64,000 nt of DNA from Atopobiaceae bacterium (GCA_022482785.1 JAKVON010000007.1:48755-112754), one strand, 5' to 3'; positions 8,902 to 17,757 are shown, counted from the stretch's first letter. The notes: generated by a model from the letters alone, not told the origin. Translations and numbers: made by a program.

Positions 8902-8917
8902 AAAAGGCGCTTCGCCT
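8902..8917 (-). terminator. Candidate terminator after the HIT gene
   Basis: On the minus strand AGGCG-AAG-CGCCT is followed directly by TTTTC, about 25 bases after the HIT stop codon. The stem is short (5 bp) but GC-rich, as expected for a small intrinsic terminator closing the rnd-to-HIT run before ackA. Confidence 0.35.
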
Positions 8918-8941
8918 CTATTCCTGCGCAAGCGCGGCGGA

Positions 8942-9289
8942 TCAGGGAATCATGCCCTCCGACATGTCCATCCCCCCGAGCACGTGCATGTGGAGGTGCA
9001 TGACGGTCTGGCCAGCGGCGGCGCCGGTGTTCATGATCACGCGGAAGCCCCTGTCGAGGCCCTTGATGCGAGCCACCTCGGCCACGCCGTGCTCCATGGC
9101 CTGGAGCACGTCGCCCGGGACGCCGTCGACGAAGTTCGCGTAGTGCTCCTTCGGGACGACGAGGACGTGGACCGGGGCCTGCGGGTTGGCATCCTCGAAC
9201 GCCGCGACCGTGTCGTCCTCGTAGACCATGCTCGTAGGGATCTCGCCGTTCGCGAGCTTGCAGAAGATGCAGTCAGGATCTTGTGCCAT
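8942..9289 (-). CDS. HIT family nucleotide-binding protein (HinT-like)
   Basis: A 115-residue histidine-triad protein. HinT-type proteins hydrolyse nucleoside phosphoramidates and aminoacyl-adenylates. Seen: the DCIFCKLANGEIP zinc-type start at residues 6-18 with two Cys, VHVLVVPKEHY, and the catalytic triad MHLHMHVLGG with His98, His100 and His102. Length is normal. GAGGAG precedes the ATG. It starts 23 bases downstream of xseB and is probably cotranscribed with it. The physiological substrate is unknown. Confidence 0.93.
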   Translation of the reverse strand: MAQDPDCIFCKLANGEIPTSMVYEDDTVAAFEDANPQAPVHVLVVPKEHYANFVDGVPGDVLQAMEHGVAEVARIKGLDRGFRVIMNTGAAAGQTVMHLHMHVLGGMDMSEGMIP

Positions 9290-9312
9290 GGTTCTCCTCT
9301 CGTGGTGCCTCT

Positions 9313-9591
9313 TCAGTCTTCCAGGAACCTCGTCGTGGGCGCGGCGGTGGTGTCAGGCACCTCGGCGTCCGGCTTCGACGCGTCGAGGAGGACCTGGACC
9401 TTCTGCTCGGCGTTCGCGAGCCGCTCCCTCAGACTCTTGAGCAGCTCGACGCCACGCTGGTAGCGGTCGAGCGACTCCTCGAGCTCGAGGTCGCCCGCCT
9501 CGAGCGAGCGGACGACCTGCTCGAGCTCGATCGAGGCCTCCTTGAAGCTCAGCTCGTCGATGGGCCTGTCGGCTTTCGTCTCTTCACTCAT
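9313..9591 (-). CDS. xseB: Exodeoxyribonuclease VII small subunit
   Basis: A 92-residue XseB protein. Several small subunits wrap the large subunit through a coiled coil to form exonuclease VII, which degrades single-stranded DNA from both ends. Residues 11-72 carry the family pattern (SFKEASIELEQVVRSLEAGD, then ELEESLDRYQRGVELLKSLRERLANAEQKV), an amphipathic helical pair. A Pro/Thr-rich tail follows. The start at 9591 was chosen because the family begins with this helix and because it overlaps the xseA stop region by 8 bases, typical of translational coupling. Confidence 0.92.
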   Translation of the reverse strand: MSEETKADRPIDELSFKEASIELEQVVRSLEAGDLELEESLDRYQRGVELLKSLRERLANAEQKVQVLLDASKPDAEVPDTTAAPTTRFLED

Positions 9592-10987
9592 GGGTCTCCC
9601 CTCCCTCGGCCGCGCGAGCGGCCGACGTCGTCTGTCCTTCGTCCCCGTTCTCCGCGCGAACGCCCGTGACCCGGGCGAGGATGCTGCCGTGCTCGACGAG
9701 CACCTCGAGGTCGTCGCCCGTCTCGAGCTGCGCCGCCGAGGTGACCACGTGCCCCGCCTCGTCGCGGGCGATGGCATAGCCGCGTCCCAGCACCTTGAGC
9801 GGCGAGAGGGCGTCGATGGTGGCGGCGAGCTTCGCCAGGGTGGCCTCGTGGGGGCGCAGCATCCTCGCGGAGGCGTTCGACAGCCTCTCGCCGTTCTGCA
9901 CGAGCTCCCTGCGCTTCCGGGCGAGCGAGCGCGGAATCGCGTCGTGGAGGCGCTGCTCGCTCATGAGCAGGGTCGAGACGCGGTCGGAGACGATCGAGGC
10001 GGGGTCTGCCAGGCAGCGTCTCCCGCCGAGGGCCTCGACGGCGGCGCCGTCGATGGCAAGCTGGCGGGTCATGGCCTTCTCCGCCCTCTGCCCGAGGCCA
10101 TCGAGGCCCGCCCTCTCCGAGGCGAGCAGCTGGGAGAGGGCGCGGCACAGACGCGCCTCCCTCTCGTTTATCTGTGCGACGACCTCGTCCAGGGCCGGCG
10201 CGACGCTCTCCGCGGCGGCCGTCGGGGTCGAGGCCCGCCTGTCGGCCACCATGTCGCATATGGTCGTGTCAGGCTCGTGGCCGATGCCGGTGACCACGGG
10301 CACGGGGCACGACGCCACGGCGCGTGCCAAGGTCTCGTCGTTGAAGGTCATGAGGTCCTCGTAGGACCCCCCGCCGCGGACGAGCAGGATGCAGTCGGGG
10401 CGTGCCTTCGCCGCCGCGGCGAGCGCTCGGACGAGGGTGGCCGGGGCATCCTTGCCCTGAACCGGAGAGCCGACCACGTAGATCTCGACGAAGGGGTTGC
10501 GTCGGGCGAGCGTGCGCTTGACGTCGTCGATGACCGCCCCAGAAAGCGACGTCACGACCACGATCCGCGTGCAGAAGCGAGGGATGGGCCGCTTGCGCGA
10601 CTGGTCCATGAGACCCTCGCACTCGAGCCTGTTCGACAGCTCGCGAACGCGCATCATGAGCAGGCCGATTCCGGCAATCTCCACCTTCGAGGCCACGAAC
10701 GAGAGTCTGCCCGACCTGAGGTAGACGTCGAAATGGCCTGTGAGCACGATCTCGAGGCCGTCCTTGAGCTCGATCCCCTGCGCCTTATAGACGTTTCCCC
10801 AGATGGCGACCTCCATGGAGGCGCTCTCGTCCTTCACCTGGAAGTAGCAGTTGCCCTTTGGCTTGCTCGGGCCCCTGAAGCCGGACACCTCGCCCGTGAC
10901 GACGAGCGTCGGCATGATCTCGACCGCGCGATGCGCGGCCTCCACGGCCCGCGAGACGCTGATGGGCTCGGCCTGCCTCGATGCCAT
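9584..10987 (-). CDS. xseA: Exodeoxyribonuclease VII large subunit
   Basis: The 467-residue catalytic subunit of exonuclease VII. Residues 1-110 form an OB-fold (ISVSRAVEAAHRAVE, VTGEVSGFRGPSKPKGNCYFQVKD). Residues 120-340 hold the nuclease core, including VVVTSLSGAVIDDV, LLVRGGGSYEDLMTFNDE, VVTGIGHEPDTT and DRRASTPTAAAE. A helical region for XseB binding and a C-terminal beta segment (LGRGYAIARDEAGHVV) follow. It begins 1 base after the stop codon of the protease gene and overlaps xseB, so the three genes are read together. No strong ribosome site precedes the ATG, consistent with coupling. Confidence 0.95.
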   Translation of the reverse strand: MASRQAEPISVSRAVEAAHRAVEIMPTLVVTGEVSGFRGPSKPKGNCYFQVKDESASMEVAIWGNVYKAQGIELKDGLEIVLTGHFDVYLRSGRLSFVASKVEIAGIGLLMMRVRELSNRLECEGLMDQSRKRPIPRFCTRIVVVTSLSGAVIDDVKRTLARRNPFVEIYVVGSPVQGKDAPATLVRALAAAAKARPDCILLVRGGGSYEDLMTFNDETLARAVASCPVPVVTGIGHEPDTTICDMVADRRASTPTAAAESVAPALDEVVAQINEREARLCRALSQLLASERAGLDGLGQRAEKAMTRQLAIDGAAVEALGGRRCLADPASIVSDRVSTLLMSEQRLHDAIPRSLARKRRELVQNGERLSNASARMLRPHEATLAKLAATIDALSPLKVLGRGYAIARDEAGHVVTSAAQLETGDDLEVLVEHGSILARVTGVRAENGDEGQTTSAARAAEGGETHE

Positions 10988-10988
10988 G

Positions 10989-11687
10989 CTAGTCCCGGTT
11001 GTTCGTCATGCCGATGTAGTACAGGAGCTGCACGATCGAGACGAGCGCCGCGGCGACGTAGGTGAGGGCGGCCGCGGTGAGGACCTTCCGCGCGCCGCGC
11101 TCCGCGTCCGGCGAGAGTCCGGACATGGTGCCGATGTAGGCGACGGCCCTACGGGAGGCGTCGAACTCGACGGGAAGCGTGACGAGCTGGAACAGCACCG
11201 AGAAGGCGAACAGGATGATCGCGAGCCTGTAGAGGCCCGTGATGCCGAGGAACGCCCCGGCGAGGAAGACGAGCATCCACGTCTGGGAGGCGAAATTGAC
11301 CACCGGGACGAGGGCCGTGCGAATCTTGACCGGCACGAAGCCCCGGGCGGTCTGGACGGCATGGCCGGCCTCGTGGCAGGCGACGGCGACGCTGGCGACC
11401 GTACCCCCCGTGATGTTTTCCTGGGAGAGGTGAAGCTGGTTGTCACGCGGGTCATAGAAGTCGGTGAGATGGCCGTCGACCGCGGTGATGCCCACGGAGC
11501 CGGCCCCCTCCTGTGCAAGCATGCGCCTGGCGACGTCGGCGCCCGTCTCGCCGGAAGAGACCGGCACCTGGCTCCAGATCTTGTACTGCTTGTTGATGTA
11601 CCACTGGGTGATTCCGCCCAGTCCGAGGGAAAGCACGAGGATGAGGACATACCCCATGTTCATGCCGTATCCGAACCCGTAACCCAT
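10989..11687 (-). CDS. Zinc metallopeptidase, YugP-type membrane protease
   Basis: A 232-residue integral membrane protein of the Zn_peptidase_2 (YugP) family. It has an N-terminal transmembrane helix at about residues 11-31, the zinc motif CHEAGHA (His105, Glu106, His109) and two or three C-terminal hydrophobic segments (about 122-150, 150-172 and 205-225). ETGADVARRML and DPRDNQLHLSQ before the active site are typical. Substrates of this family are not known; a role in membrane protein quality control is usually assumed. It precedes xseA directly and follows rnd by 55 bases, so it probably belongs to the same transcript. Confidence 0.85.
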   Translation of the reverse strand: MGYGFGYGMNMGYVLILVLSLGLGGITQWYINKQYKIWSQVPVSSGETGADVARRMLAQEGAGSVGITAVDGHLTDFYDPRDNQLHLSQENITGGTVASVAVACHEAGHAVQTARGFVPVKIRTALVPVVNFASQTWMLVFLAGAFLGITGLYRLAIILFAFSVLFQLVTLPVEFDASRRAVAYIGTMSGLSPDAERGARKVLTAAALTYVAAALVSIVQLLYYIGMTNNRD

Positions 11688-11742
11688 GTCGCTCCAATCC
11701 AGTTGGTTAGGTTGCTTCTACCCAACGCCCAGAACCCAACGT

Positions 11743-12873
11743 CTAGAGAATCTCGACCCTTCCGTCCTTCACGGTGAGGCCGACGCTGCCCGAGAGGAGG
11801 TTCTCGAGCTTCGACCCGAGCAGGTCGTGACGCCACCCCGAGGAGAGGCGGGAGGCCTTCCTGTCGACGATGAAGTCATGGAGGTCGTCGCGCGTCGCGA
11901 TGAGCTGAATCGCGACGCCGGACTCGTCGGAGACGAGCCTGAGCATGGCGTACATGAGGTCCATGACGCTCTCGACCTCCGGAGAGGGCTTCGCGTGGTG
12001 CTCCATCCTCGGCAGGGCGTCAGGCGGGCACGAGGCGCCCTTGGCGACCGCACGGGCGATCGACTCGCAGTCCCTCTGAGATATCTGCTCGGTGCCACGA
12101 ATCCGGCGCAGCCTCTCGACGGTGCCTGGCGCCCGGCGGCACACCTCCACGATGACCTCGTCGGAAAGGACCCACTTGCGCGGGATGTCGCGGTTTGCCG
12201 CCTTGGTCTCGCGCCATGCGCACACCTCGCGCGCGATTGCCAGCTGCTTGCGCGTGAGGGAGCTCGAGCGCTTGAGGTGCTCGAACGCACGAGACGGCTC
12301 GTGACGGTAGCGGGCCGGGTCGACGAGGCAGGCGAGCTCCGGCTCCAGCCAGGAGAGCCTGTCTCTCGCCACGAGCTCCCGCATCATGTCCCGGTAGATG
12401 CCGGGGAGGTAGCGGACGTCATCCTCGGCGTACTCGAGCTGCTTCTCGTCGAGCGGGCGACGTGACCAGTCGGTCAGCGACTCGGCCTTTGGCAGGTGCA
12501 CGCCCGTGTACGCCTCAACGAGGGGCCCATAGCCCAGCTGCATGCGACGGCCCAGGAAGGCAGCCGCAAGCTGCGTGTCGAAGACGGGATGGGGGAAGAC
12601 GCCGAGCGTGCCGCCGATGACCTCGAGGTCCTGGCTGCATGCATGGAAGACCTTCGTGATCGAGTCGTCGCCGAGGAGGGCCTCGAGGGGAGCGAGGTCC
12701 TCGATCGCAAGGGGGTCGACGGCGGCTATCTCCGCCTCCGTGGAGAGTTGGATGAGGCAGAGCTTGGGATAGAACGTGCGCTCGCGGAGGAACTCGGTGT
12801 CGACCGCAAGGACCTTTGCGTCGGCCGCCCGCTCGCAGAACGAGGCGAGGGTGGTGCTGTCGGAGATGAACAC
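11743..12873 (-). CDS. rnd: Ribonuclease D
   Basis: A 376-residue DEDD-type 3'-5' exoribonuclease that trims tRNA and small RNA 3' ends. Seen: ExoI AVDTEFLRERT (Asp25, Glu27), ExoII HACSQDLEV (Asp82), ExoIII YAEDDVRYL (residues 148-156), then an HRDC domain near 200-280 and a C-terminal helical part. A GTG start at 12873 is preferred because AGAAAGG lies 6 bases before it, while the in-frame ATG at 12900 has no ribosome site and would add nine residues that do not match the family. It is first in the minus-strand run leading to the protease, xseAB and HIT. Confidence 0.9.
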   Translation of the reverse strand: MFISDSTTLASFCERAADAKVLAVDTEFLRERTFYPKLCLIQLSTEAEIAAVDPLAIEDLAPLEALLGDDSITKVFHACSQDLEVIGGTLGVFPHPVFDTQLAAAFLGRRMQLGYGPLVEAYTGVHLPKAESLTDWSRRPLDEKQLEYAEDDVRYLPGIYRDMMRELVARDRLSWLEPELACLVDPARYRHEPSRAFEHLKRSSSLTRKQLAIAREVCAWRETKAANRDIPRKWVLSDEVIVEVCRRAPGTVERLRRIRGTEQISQRDCESIARAVAKGASCPPDALPRMEHHAKPSPEVESVMDLMYAMLRLVSDESGVAIQLIATRDDLHDFIVDRKASRLSSGWRHDLLGSKLENLLSGSVGLTVKDGRVEIL

Positions 12874-12944
12874 GCGATGCCTTTCTGTTCCGCTCCCCAT
12901 CGGGAACGGCTACCATGCGTACAGGAGGAAAACGTAATCCGAAT

Positions 12945-12963
12945 GACAATGATAGCCATTGCC
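12945..12963. promoter_or_regulatory. Fur-like 19-bp box between divergent rnd and lipid kinase genes
   Basis: GACAATGATAGCCATTGCC matches the classical Fur-box 19-mer at 14 of 19 positions when aligned by eye. It lies in the shared upstream region of rnd and the lipid kinase. Neither gene is a usual metal-regulated target, so chance similarity is quite possible. Confidence 0.2.
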
Positions 12964-13000
12964 ACCAGAACGCACATGCCTTCGAGGGAAGGTGAGAGAC

Positions 13001-13969
13001 ATGCGGTTCCTCATCGTGCACAACGCCAAGGCGGGATTCGGCTCGGACGCCATCTTCGCGTTCGAGCGAGCCCTGCTCAAGGGTGGTGACGAGTGCGTCA
13101 TGCGCGTCATCGGCGACACCCTCCCGAGCCTCGACGCGCTCTCCGACGCAGAGGACTTCGACCGCGTCATCGTCTCCGGCGGGGACGGGACGGAGACCTC
13201 CATGCTCTACCAGCTCCGCAACAGGGCCGTCCGCACCTGCATCTTCCCCTCCGGAACGGCCAACCTCCTGTTCGCCAACCTCGGGAACGCACCCGAGCCC
13301 TCCGCCATCGCCCGTGCCTGCAGGGCAGGCCGGACGGCCCTGTGCGACCTCGGCGAGATCTCCTGGACCGACAGGCAGGGAGAACGCAGAACCAGGGGAT
13401 TCTCCCTCATGTCCGGGACGGGATACGACGCGGACATCATGCGTGCGGCCCTCCCCAACAAGCAGGCGATGGGCGAGGCCGCCTACTTCTTCGCGGCGCT
13501 CACGAACCCGAGGCCCACCGTCCTCTCGTTCAGGATCAAGGTCGACGGCAAGTCCTACGAGAGGAACGGCATAGCCTGCCTGGTCGCCAACAACGCGATG
13601 ATGCAGGGGGACATCGAGATCGTCCCTGACAGCAGGATGGACGACGGCCTCCTCGACGTGATCGTCCTCGAGACCTCCGACGCCGCCCAGCTCCTGCGAC
13701 CTCTCGCCGCCGGGATCCTCGACCCGAGCGGGCACAGCGTGGGGAGGCCCTTCATAGAGAACTTCCAGGGAAGGCACGTGAAGGTCGCGACGTCGACGCC
13801 AGTGCCCATGCAGATTGACGGCGAGGTCATCTCGAGCCAGATAAACTCCTACGAGGCAAGGGTCCTCGAGCGCGCGAACGAGCTCATCGTCGACAGGATG
13901 AGCCGATACGCCAAGGACGGAGAGGAGACTCGGGAGGAGACCGGCGAGATGGCCTTCCCGGACGCTTAG
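13001..13969 (+). CDS. Diacylglycerol kinase family lipid kinase (YegS/DgkB-like)
   Basis: A 322-residue soluble lipid kinase of the DAGK catalytic superfamily, which phosphorylates diacylglycerol or a related lipid at the membrane surface. Seen: N-terminal FLIVHNAKAGFGS, the nucleotide motif VIVSGGDGTETS (GGDGT at 60-64), FPSGTANLLFANLG, SGTGYDADIM, and the C-terminal PMQIDGEVI typical of the family's second domain. The start at 13001 has GAAGGTGAG upstream and aligns with the family start; an upstream ATG would add 14 atypical residues. It converges on rfbA with a 3-base gap. Confidence 0.88.
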   Translation: MRFLIVHNAKAGFGSDAIFAFERALLKGGDECVMRVIGDTLPSLDALSDAEDFDRVIVSGGDGTETSMLYQLRNRAVRTCIFPSGTANLLFANLGNAPEPSAIARACRAGRTALCDLGEISWTDRQGERRTRGFSLMSGTGYDADIMRAALPNKQAMGEAAYFFAALTNPRPTVLSFRIKVDGKSYERNGIACLVANNAMMQGDIEIVPDSRMDDGLLDVIVLETSDAAQLLRPLAAGILDPSGHSVGRPFIENFQGRHVKVATSTPVPMQIDGEVISSQINSYEARVLERANELIVDRMSRYAKDGEETREETGEMAFPDA

Positions 13970-13972
13970 CGC

Positions 13973-14845
13973 CTAGTCGAGCGCTCCGGCTATCCGAAGG
14001 AGGTACTGGCCATAGTCGGATTTCCTCACGCGGTTTCCCGCCTCGACGAGGGCATCCCGGCCGATCCAGCCGTTTCGGTAGCTTATCTCCTCGAGGGCGG
14101 AGATCTTTATGCCCGTGCGGTTCTCGATGACCTTGATGAACTCGCCGGCCTCGAAGAGGCTGTTCACGGTGCCCGTGTCGAACCAGGCGAATCCCCTTCC
14201 GAGGCTCTCGACGCTGAGCTGGCCCTTTTCAAGGTAGATGCGGTTGAGGTCGGTGATCTCGAGCTCGCCGCGGGCCGAGGGCTTGAGTCCCTTGGCATAC
14301 TCCACGACCTTGTCGTCATAGAAGTAAAGCCCCGTGACGCAGAAGTCGCTCTTGGGATGCTCGGGCTTCTCCTCGATCGAGATGGCCTTGCCGTTCTCGT
14401 CGAACTCGACGATGCCGAACCTCTCGGGGTCGTCGACCTGATAGCCGAAGACCGTCGCGCCCTCGACGCGCGCGGCGGCCGCCTTGAGCATCCTGTCGAA
14501 GCCGTGCCCATAGAAGATGTTGTCGCCAAGAACGAGGGCGCACGCATCCCCGGCGATGAAGTCCTCGCCGAGGATGAACGCCTGGGCAAGCCCGTCCGGC
14601 GACGGCTGCTCCTTGTAGCTCAGATTAAGGCCAAGCTTGCTGCCGTCGCCGAACAGGCGCTCGAAGTTGGGGAGGTCGTCAGGGGTCGAGATGATGAGGA
14701 TATCCCTGATGCCGGCCCTCATGAGGGTGGAGAGGGAGTAGTAGATCATCGGCTTGTCATAGACCGGAAGCAACTGCTTCGACGTCACCAGTGTGATGGG
14801 GTGAAGACGCGTGCCCGATCCGCCCGCAAGTACGATACCTTTCAT
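13973..14845 (-). CDS. rfbA: Glucose-1-phosphate thymidylyltransferase
   Basis: A 290-residue RmlA enzyme that makes dTDP-glucose from glucose-1-phosphate and dTTP, the first step toward dTDP-rhamnose and other dTDP-sugars for surface glycans. Seen: [13 protein letters not shown] (residues 6-18), [46 protein letters not shown] and the C-terminal DYGQYLL. Length is normal. GGAGG precedes the ATG. rfbB, rfbC and rfbD are not in the window, so the pathway must be completed elsewhere. It starts 47 bases after fucO on the same strand. Confidence 0.95.
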   Translation of the reverse strand: MKGIVLAGGSGTRLHPITLVTSKQLLPVYDKPMIYYSLSTLMRAGIRDILIISTPDDLPNFERLFGDGSKLGLNLSYKEQPSPDGLAQAFILGEDFIAGDACALVLGDNIFYGHGFDRMLKAAAARVEGATVFGYQVDDPERFGIVEFDENGKAISIEEKPEHPKSDFCVTGLYFYDDKVVEYAKGLKPSARGELEITDLNRIYLEKGQLSVESLGRGFAWFDTGTVNSLFEAGEFIKVIENRTGIKISALEEISYRNGWIGRDALVEAGNRVRKSDYGQYLLRIAGALD

Positions 14846-14892
14846 GGCCCGACCTCCACGACGAGAAACTGTTGCTTCGAGTATATCCCAAC

Positions 14893-16056
14893 CTACTTCA
14901 TGATCTTCCGATACAGCTCGATGACCTCGGACTTGGTCGCGTCACGCGGGTTGCCGGGGCAGCAGGCGTCGGCGAGCGCGTCGTCCGCGAGGCGGCTCAG
15001 GTCCTCCTCCTTGAGGGCGTCGACCACCTTGGGGATGCCCACGTCCTCGCCGAGCTTCGCCACGGCCTCGCAGGCGGCCCTCCTGGCCTCCTCGATGTCC
15101 ATGCCGTCGGTGCCCTCGACGCCCATGGCCTTCGCGACGGCCCTCAGGCGCTCGCCCGTGCAGGGGGCGTTGTACTCCATGACCAGCGGGAGCATCATGG
15201 CGCAGGCCACGCCGTGGGGCGTGTCGTAGTTGGCGCCCAGGGTGTGGGCGATCGAGTGCGCGATGCCCAGGCCCACGTTGGAGAAGCCCATCCCGGCGAT
15301 GTACTGGGCGAGCGCCATGGCCTCGCGGCCCTCGCCGTACTCCCCCGCCTTGGCCTCGCGCACGGCCTCGCGGAGGTTCTCGGAGATGAGCCTGATGGCC
15401 TCGAGGTGGAACATGTCGGGGATCTCCCACGCGGCCTTCGTGGTGTAGCCCTCGATGGCGTGCGTGAGGGCGTCCATGCCGGTCGAGGCCGTGAGGCCCG
15501 CGGGCATGGAGGCCATCATGTCGGGGTCGACGACGGCGACCTCGGGGATGTCGTTGGTGTCGACGCAGACGAACTTGCGCCTCCTCTCGGGGTCGGTGAT
15601 CACGTAGTTGATGGTGACCTCGGCGGCGGTCCCGGCCGTCGTGGGAACCGCGATGGTGAAGACGGCATGGCTCTTGGTGTCGGCTACGCCCTCCAGCGAG
15701 CGGACGTCGGCGAACTCGGGGTTCTCGACGATGACGCCGATGCCCTTGGCGGCGTCCATGGAGCTGCCGCCGCCGATGGCGACGATGCAGTCGGCACCCG
15801 AGGCCTTGAACGCCTCGACGCCGTCCTGGACGTTCCTGATGGTGGGGTTGGGCTTGATCTCGCTGTAGAGCTCCCAGGGGATGCCCGCCGCGTCGAGGAC
15901 GTCGGTGACCTTCTTGGTCACGTGAAACTTGACGAGGTCCGGGTCTGAGCAGACGAGGGCCTTCTTGAGGGAGCGGCGGGAGATCTCTCCGGGAATCTCC
16001 TCGATGGCGCCCTTGCCGTGGTACGAGATGGTGTTGAGAACGATGCGATTGGCCAT
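14893..16056 (-). CDS. fucO: Iron-containing alcohol dehydrogenase, FucO-type lactaldehyde reductase
   Basis: A 387-residue group III, iron-dependent dehydrogenase. FucO reduces lactaldehyde to 1,2-propanediol with NADH during fucose or rhamnose fermentation. Seen: [13 protein letters not shown] (residues 94-105), [11 protein letters not shown], and likely iron ligands Asp195, His199 ([12 protein letters not shown]), His267 and His281 (NYDTPHG), with spacing as in E. coli FucO. The start at 16056 has a perfect AAGGAGG site; an upstream ATG would add 16 unrelated residues. The FucO assignment over other group III alcohol dehydrogenases rests on overall resemblance. No fucose pathway gene is adjacent. 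Confidence 0.85.
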   Translation of the reverse strand: MANRIVLNTISYHGKGAIEEIPGEISRRSLKKALVCSDPDLVKFHVTKKVTDVLDAAGIPWELYSEIKPNPTIRNVQDGVEAFKASGADCIVAIGGGSSMDAAKGIGVIVENPEFADVRSLEGVADTKSHAVFTIAVPTTAGTAAEVTINYVITDPERRRKFVCVDTNDIPEVAVVDPDMMASMPAGLTASTGMDALTHAIEGYTTKAAWEIPDMFHLEAIRLISENLREAVREAKAGEYGEGREAMALAQYIAGMGFSNVGLGIAHSIAHTLGANYDTPHGVACAMMLPLVMEYNAPCTGERLRAVAKAMGVEGTDGMDIEEARRAACEAVAKLGEDVGIPKVVDALKEEDLSRLADDALADACCPGNPRDATKSEVIELYRKIMK

Positions 16057-16134
16057 GATTCCTCCTTGTGGGTTATGAACCGCACGGAGTCTACCCATGA
16101 TCATGTGAAATGAATGCCAGGCTGAGAAAAACCA

Positions 16135-17073
16135 TCAGGCCACGGCATGCGAGCGAGGAAAGCGCACGGCCATCCTCTCGAGGACGGAATCCTTTGGCAC
16201 GATGCCGTCCTCATGCACGAGCACATGGGTGAGCCGTGGGAGCATGTCAGGGTTGAACTGAGGAAACTCGAGGCAGAGCCCGGCAAAGCTCGCGGAGCTC
16301 GACCAACAGGTGACACGGCATCTGCGAAGCGCCCCCTGGAGGCCGCGGGGGTCGGCCGCGAGGTCACGAGAGACCGAAAAAACCGAACCTCCCGAACTCA
16401 GTGCGGCGACCAGCTCGACGGCAGAGCCGTGCAGGGAGAGCGAGAGCTGATTGAGAAAGATGCCGGGGACCGCCACGCCAGAGAAGGCAGTATCGCACCA
16501 GCTCAGGAGCCGTTCGAGATCTATCGCGCTCATGCGACGCAGGCTGAGCTCCGCGGCGATGCGGGCATCGTCGTTGGGAAGGGCCTCCGCGTAGGTTGCG
16601 ACCGTCGCCCTCCCCTTCGCGACCCAGGAAGAGCTCGGCTTCGGAAGGATGCGCTCCTCCTCGTCCCCAAGCTGGACTAGGCAGGCAAGGAGCTCGTCGG
16701 TCCCCAAGGCGATTCCAAAGCCCGTGCCTCTCGTGACGTCCGGGGGGATGGGGCGGACGCAGATGCCGACCGCGACGCCAAGGCTCGAAAGGACCTCGGC
16801 CGCCTGCTTGTCGGGAAGTGCCGAATCGATGACGACGAAGGGGCGGCCGGCCTTGAGGCAGCCGAGCATGGCGAGGGGAACGAGCGGCGACTTATGCCCG
16901 TAGATGGCGACCGGGCCATCGCCCGCATACGAGGCATGCAGGAGGCAGGCCAGCCTGTCGGACCCAGCCCAGAGGTCACCGTAGCTGAGCCTTTCTCCGT
17001 CGCTGTTGGCGAACGCGAGGACGCCGGCCTGCCGTCGGGCCTGCTCCCCCACCCTCTTGAGGAATCTGCTCAT
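16135..17073 (-). CDS. Truncated DltA-like adenylate-forming protein, probably inactive
   Basis: A 312-residue protein resembling the N-terminal part of DltA, the ligase that activates D-alanine for teichoic acid modification. Residues 1-100 match the start of DltA (LSYGDLWAGSDRLACLL, then GPVAIYGHKSPLVPLAMLGCLKAG). Residues about 185-310 match the middle (GIFLNQLSLSLHGSAVELVAALSSGGSVF, then RCRVTCWSSSASFAGLCLEFP). The TSGSTGxPKG nucleotide loop is absent, and the protein stops where DltA would continue to the YGPTEA core, so the C-terminal 200 residues are missing. GGAGG precedes the ATG. No dltB, C or D lies nearby. It is either a decaying paralogue or a repurposed domain. Confidence 0.65.
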   Translation of the reverse strand: MSRFLKRVGEQARRQAGVLAFANSDGERLSYGDLWAGSDRLACLLHASYAGDGPVAIYGHKSPLVPLAMLGCLKAGRPFVVIDSALPDKQAAEVLSSLGVAVGICVRPIPPDVTRGTGFGIALGTDELLACLVQLGDEEERILPKPSSSWVAKGRATVATYAEALPNDDARIAAELSLRRMSAIDLERLLSWCDTAFSGVAVPGIFLNQLSLSLHGSAVELVAALSSGGSVFSVSRDLAADPRGLQGALRRCRVTCWSSSASFAGLCLEFPQFNPDMLPRLTHVLVHEDGIVPKDSVLERMAVRFPRSHAVA

Positions 17074-17121
17074 GGGTCCTCCGGTTCTCGATGGGAAACG
17101 GTCGAATCGGGGTACGACACT

Positions 17122-17146
17122 GGCCTGGCACAAGGAAGGCCAGGCC
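17122..17146 (-). terminator. GC-rich hairpin between the lysine-tailed and DltA-like genes
   Basis: GGCCTGGC and GCCAGGCC form a perfect 8-bp stem with a 9-base loop in the 160-base gap between the two genes. There is no U-tract on the minus strand, so termination is possible but not certain. Confidence 0.3.
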
Positions 17147-17233
17147 GAGGGGACATGCACGAAAGGCTTCCTAGGCTCGGAGTCAAGGAACGGGTTTAAT
17201 CCCAACAGGGCATCGGGATCGTCGACGAAATGT

Positions 17234-17623
17234 CTACTTCTTCGACTTCTTGTCCTTCTTGGACTTCTTGTCCTTCTTCGACTTCTTCGACTTCTTGTCC
17301 TTCTTGGACTTCTTCTTGTCCTTCTTGGACTCCTTCTTGTCCTTCTTGGACTTCTTCTTGTCCTGACGCGCAGGGGCGTCATCCGGAAGCACGCTGGCAG
17401 GCCTTGGCTCGTCGACGTCAGCGGAAGATCGCTCGCGCCCTGGACCAGCGGCGCCTCCCTCGTCCATCGCCTCGCAGGCCGTACGCCACGCCTCGCGGTC
17501 TGCCTCCGTGAAAAACGCGTGCGACGCCACCTCCGCAGAGGCTGTCTCCGCATCCGTCTCCTCGACGTCGGATTCGGTCGCGGAGTGCGTCGTGTCGGTC
17601 TTCTCGATGTCTTCGGTTGCCAT
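17234..17623 (-). CDS. Small protein with acidic head and long lysine-repeat tail
   Basis: A 129-residue protein of unknown function. Residues 1-85 are acidic and Thr/Ser/Glu/Ala-rich, with a short possibly helical segment (FFTEADREAWRTACEAMDEG). Residues about 90-129 are a tail of repeated KKSKKDKK units, strongly basic and without order-promoting residues. Such tails bind nucleic acid or polyanionic cell-wall polymers; actinobacterial histone-like proteins have comparable tails, but no HU fold is seen here. No signal peptide is present. AAGGAG precedes the ATG at 17623. No family was recognised. Confidence 0.65.
   Translation of the reverse strand: MATEDIEKTDTTHSATESDVEETDAETASAEVASHAFFTEADREAWRTACEAMDEGGAAGPGRERSSADVDEPRPASVLPDDAPARQDKKKSKKDKKESKKDKKKSKKDKKSKKSKKDKKSKKDKKSKK
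17237..17362 (-). repeat. Low-complexity lysine-codon repeat
   Basis: On the plus strand the block is built of short cttctt(g/c)tccttcttgga-type units of 9-15 bases that encode KKSKKDKK. Unit length varies irregularly, as expected of slippage-prone in-frame repeats, so tail length is likely to vary between strains. An error here would still usually keep the frame, because units are multiples of three. Confidence 0.7.
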
Positions 17624-17757
17624 GGGCTCTCCTTCTCGCGAGAGGGACCTTCCTACGGAATCGAAGTGCGGCCCCACTTCAGACGCTCATACCCCATCTA
17701 GGGGACTTGCAGCCCATTTCGACGGACTCCTTACCAAAGCCTTGCCGAAGCCGAGGG

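Noticed and set aside
11688..11742. DtxR-like half site (GGTTAGGTTG) before the YugP-type protease gene
   Set aside because: Only one half resembles the consensus and the other half is absent; the overlapping GTTGGGT repeats are too short to interpret.
16057..16134. Remaining C-terminal part of the DltA-like gene in another frame
   Set aside because: Only 78 bases separate its stop codon from fucO and no DltA-like C-terminal sequence is visible in any frame, so the truncation is not a simple frameshift.
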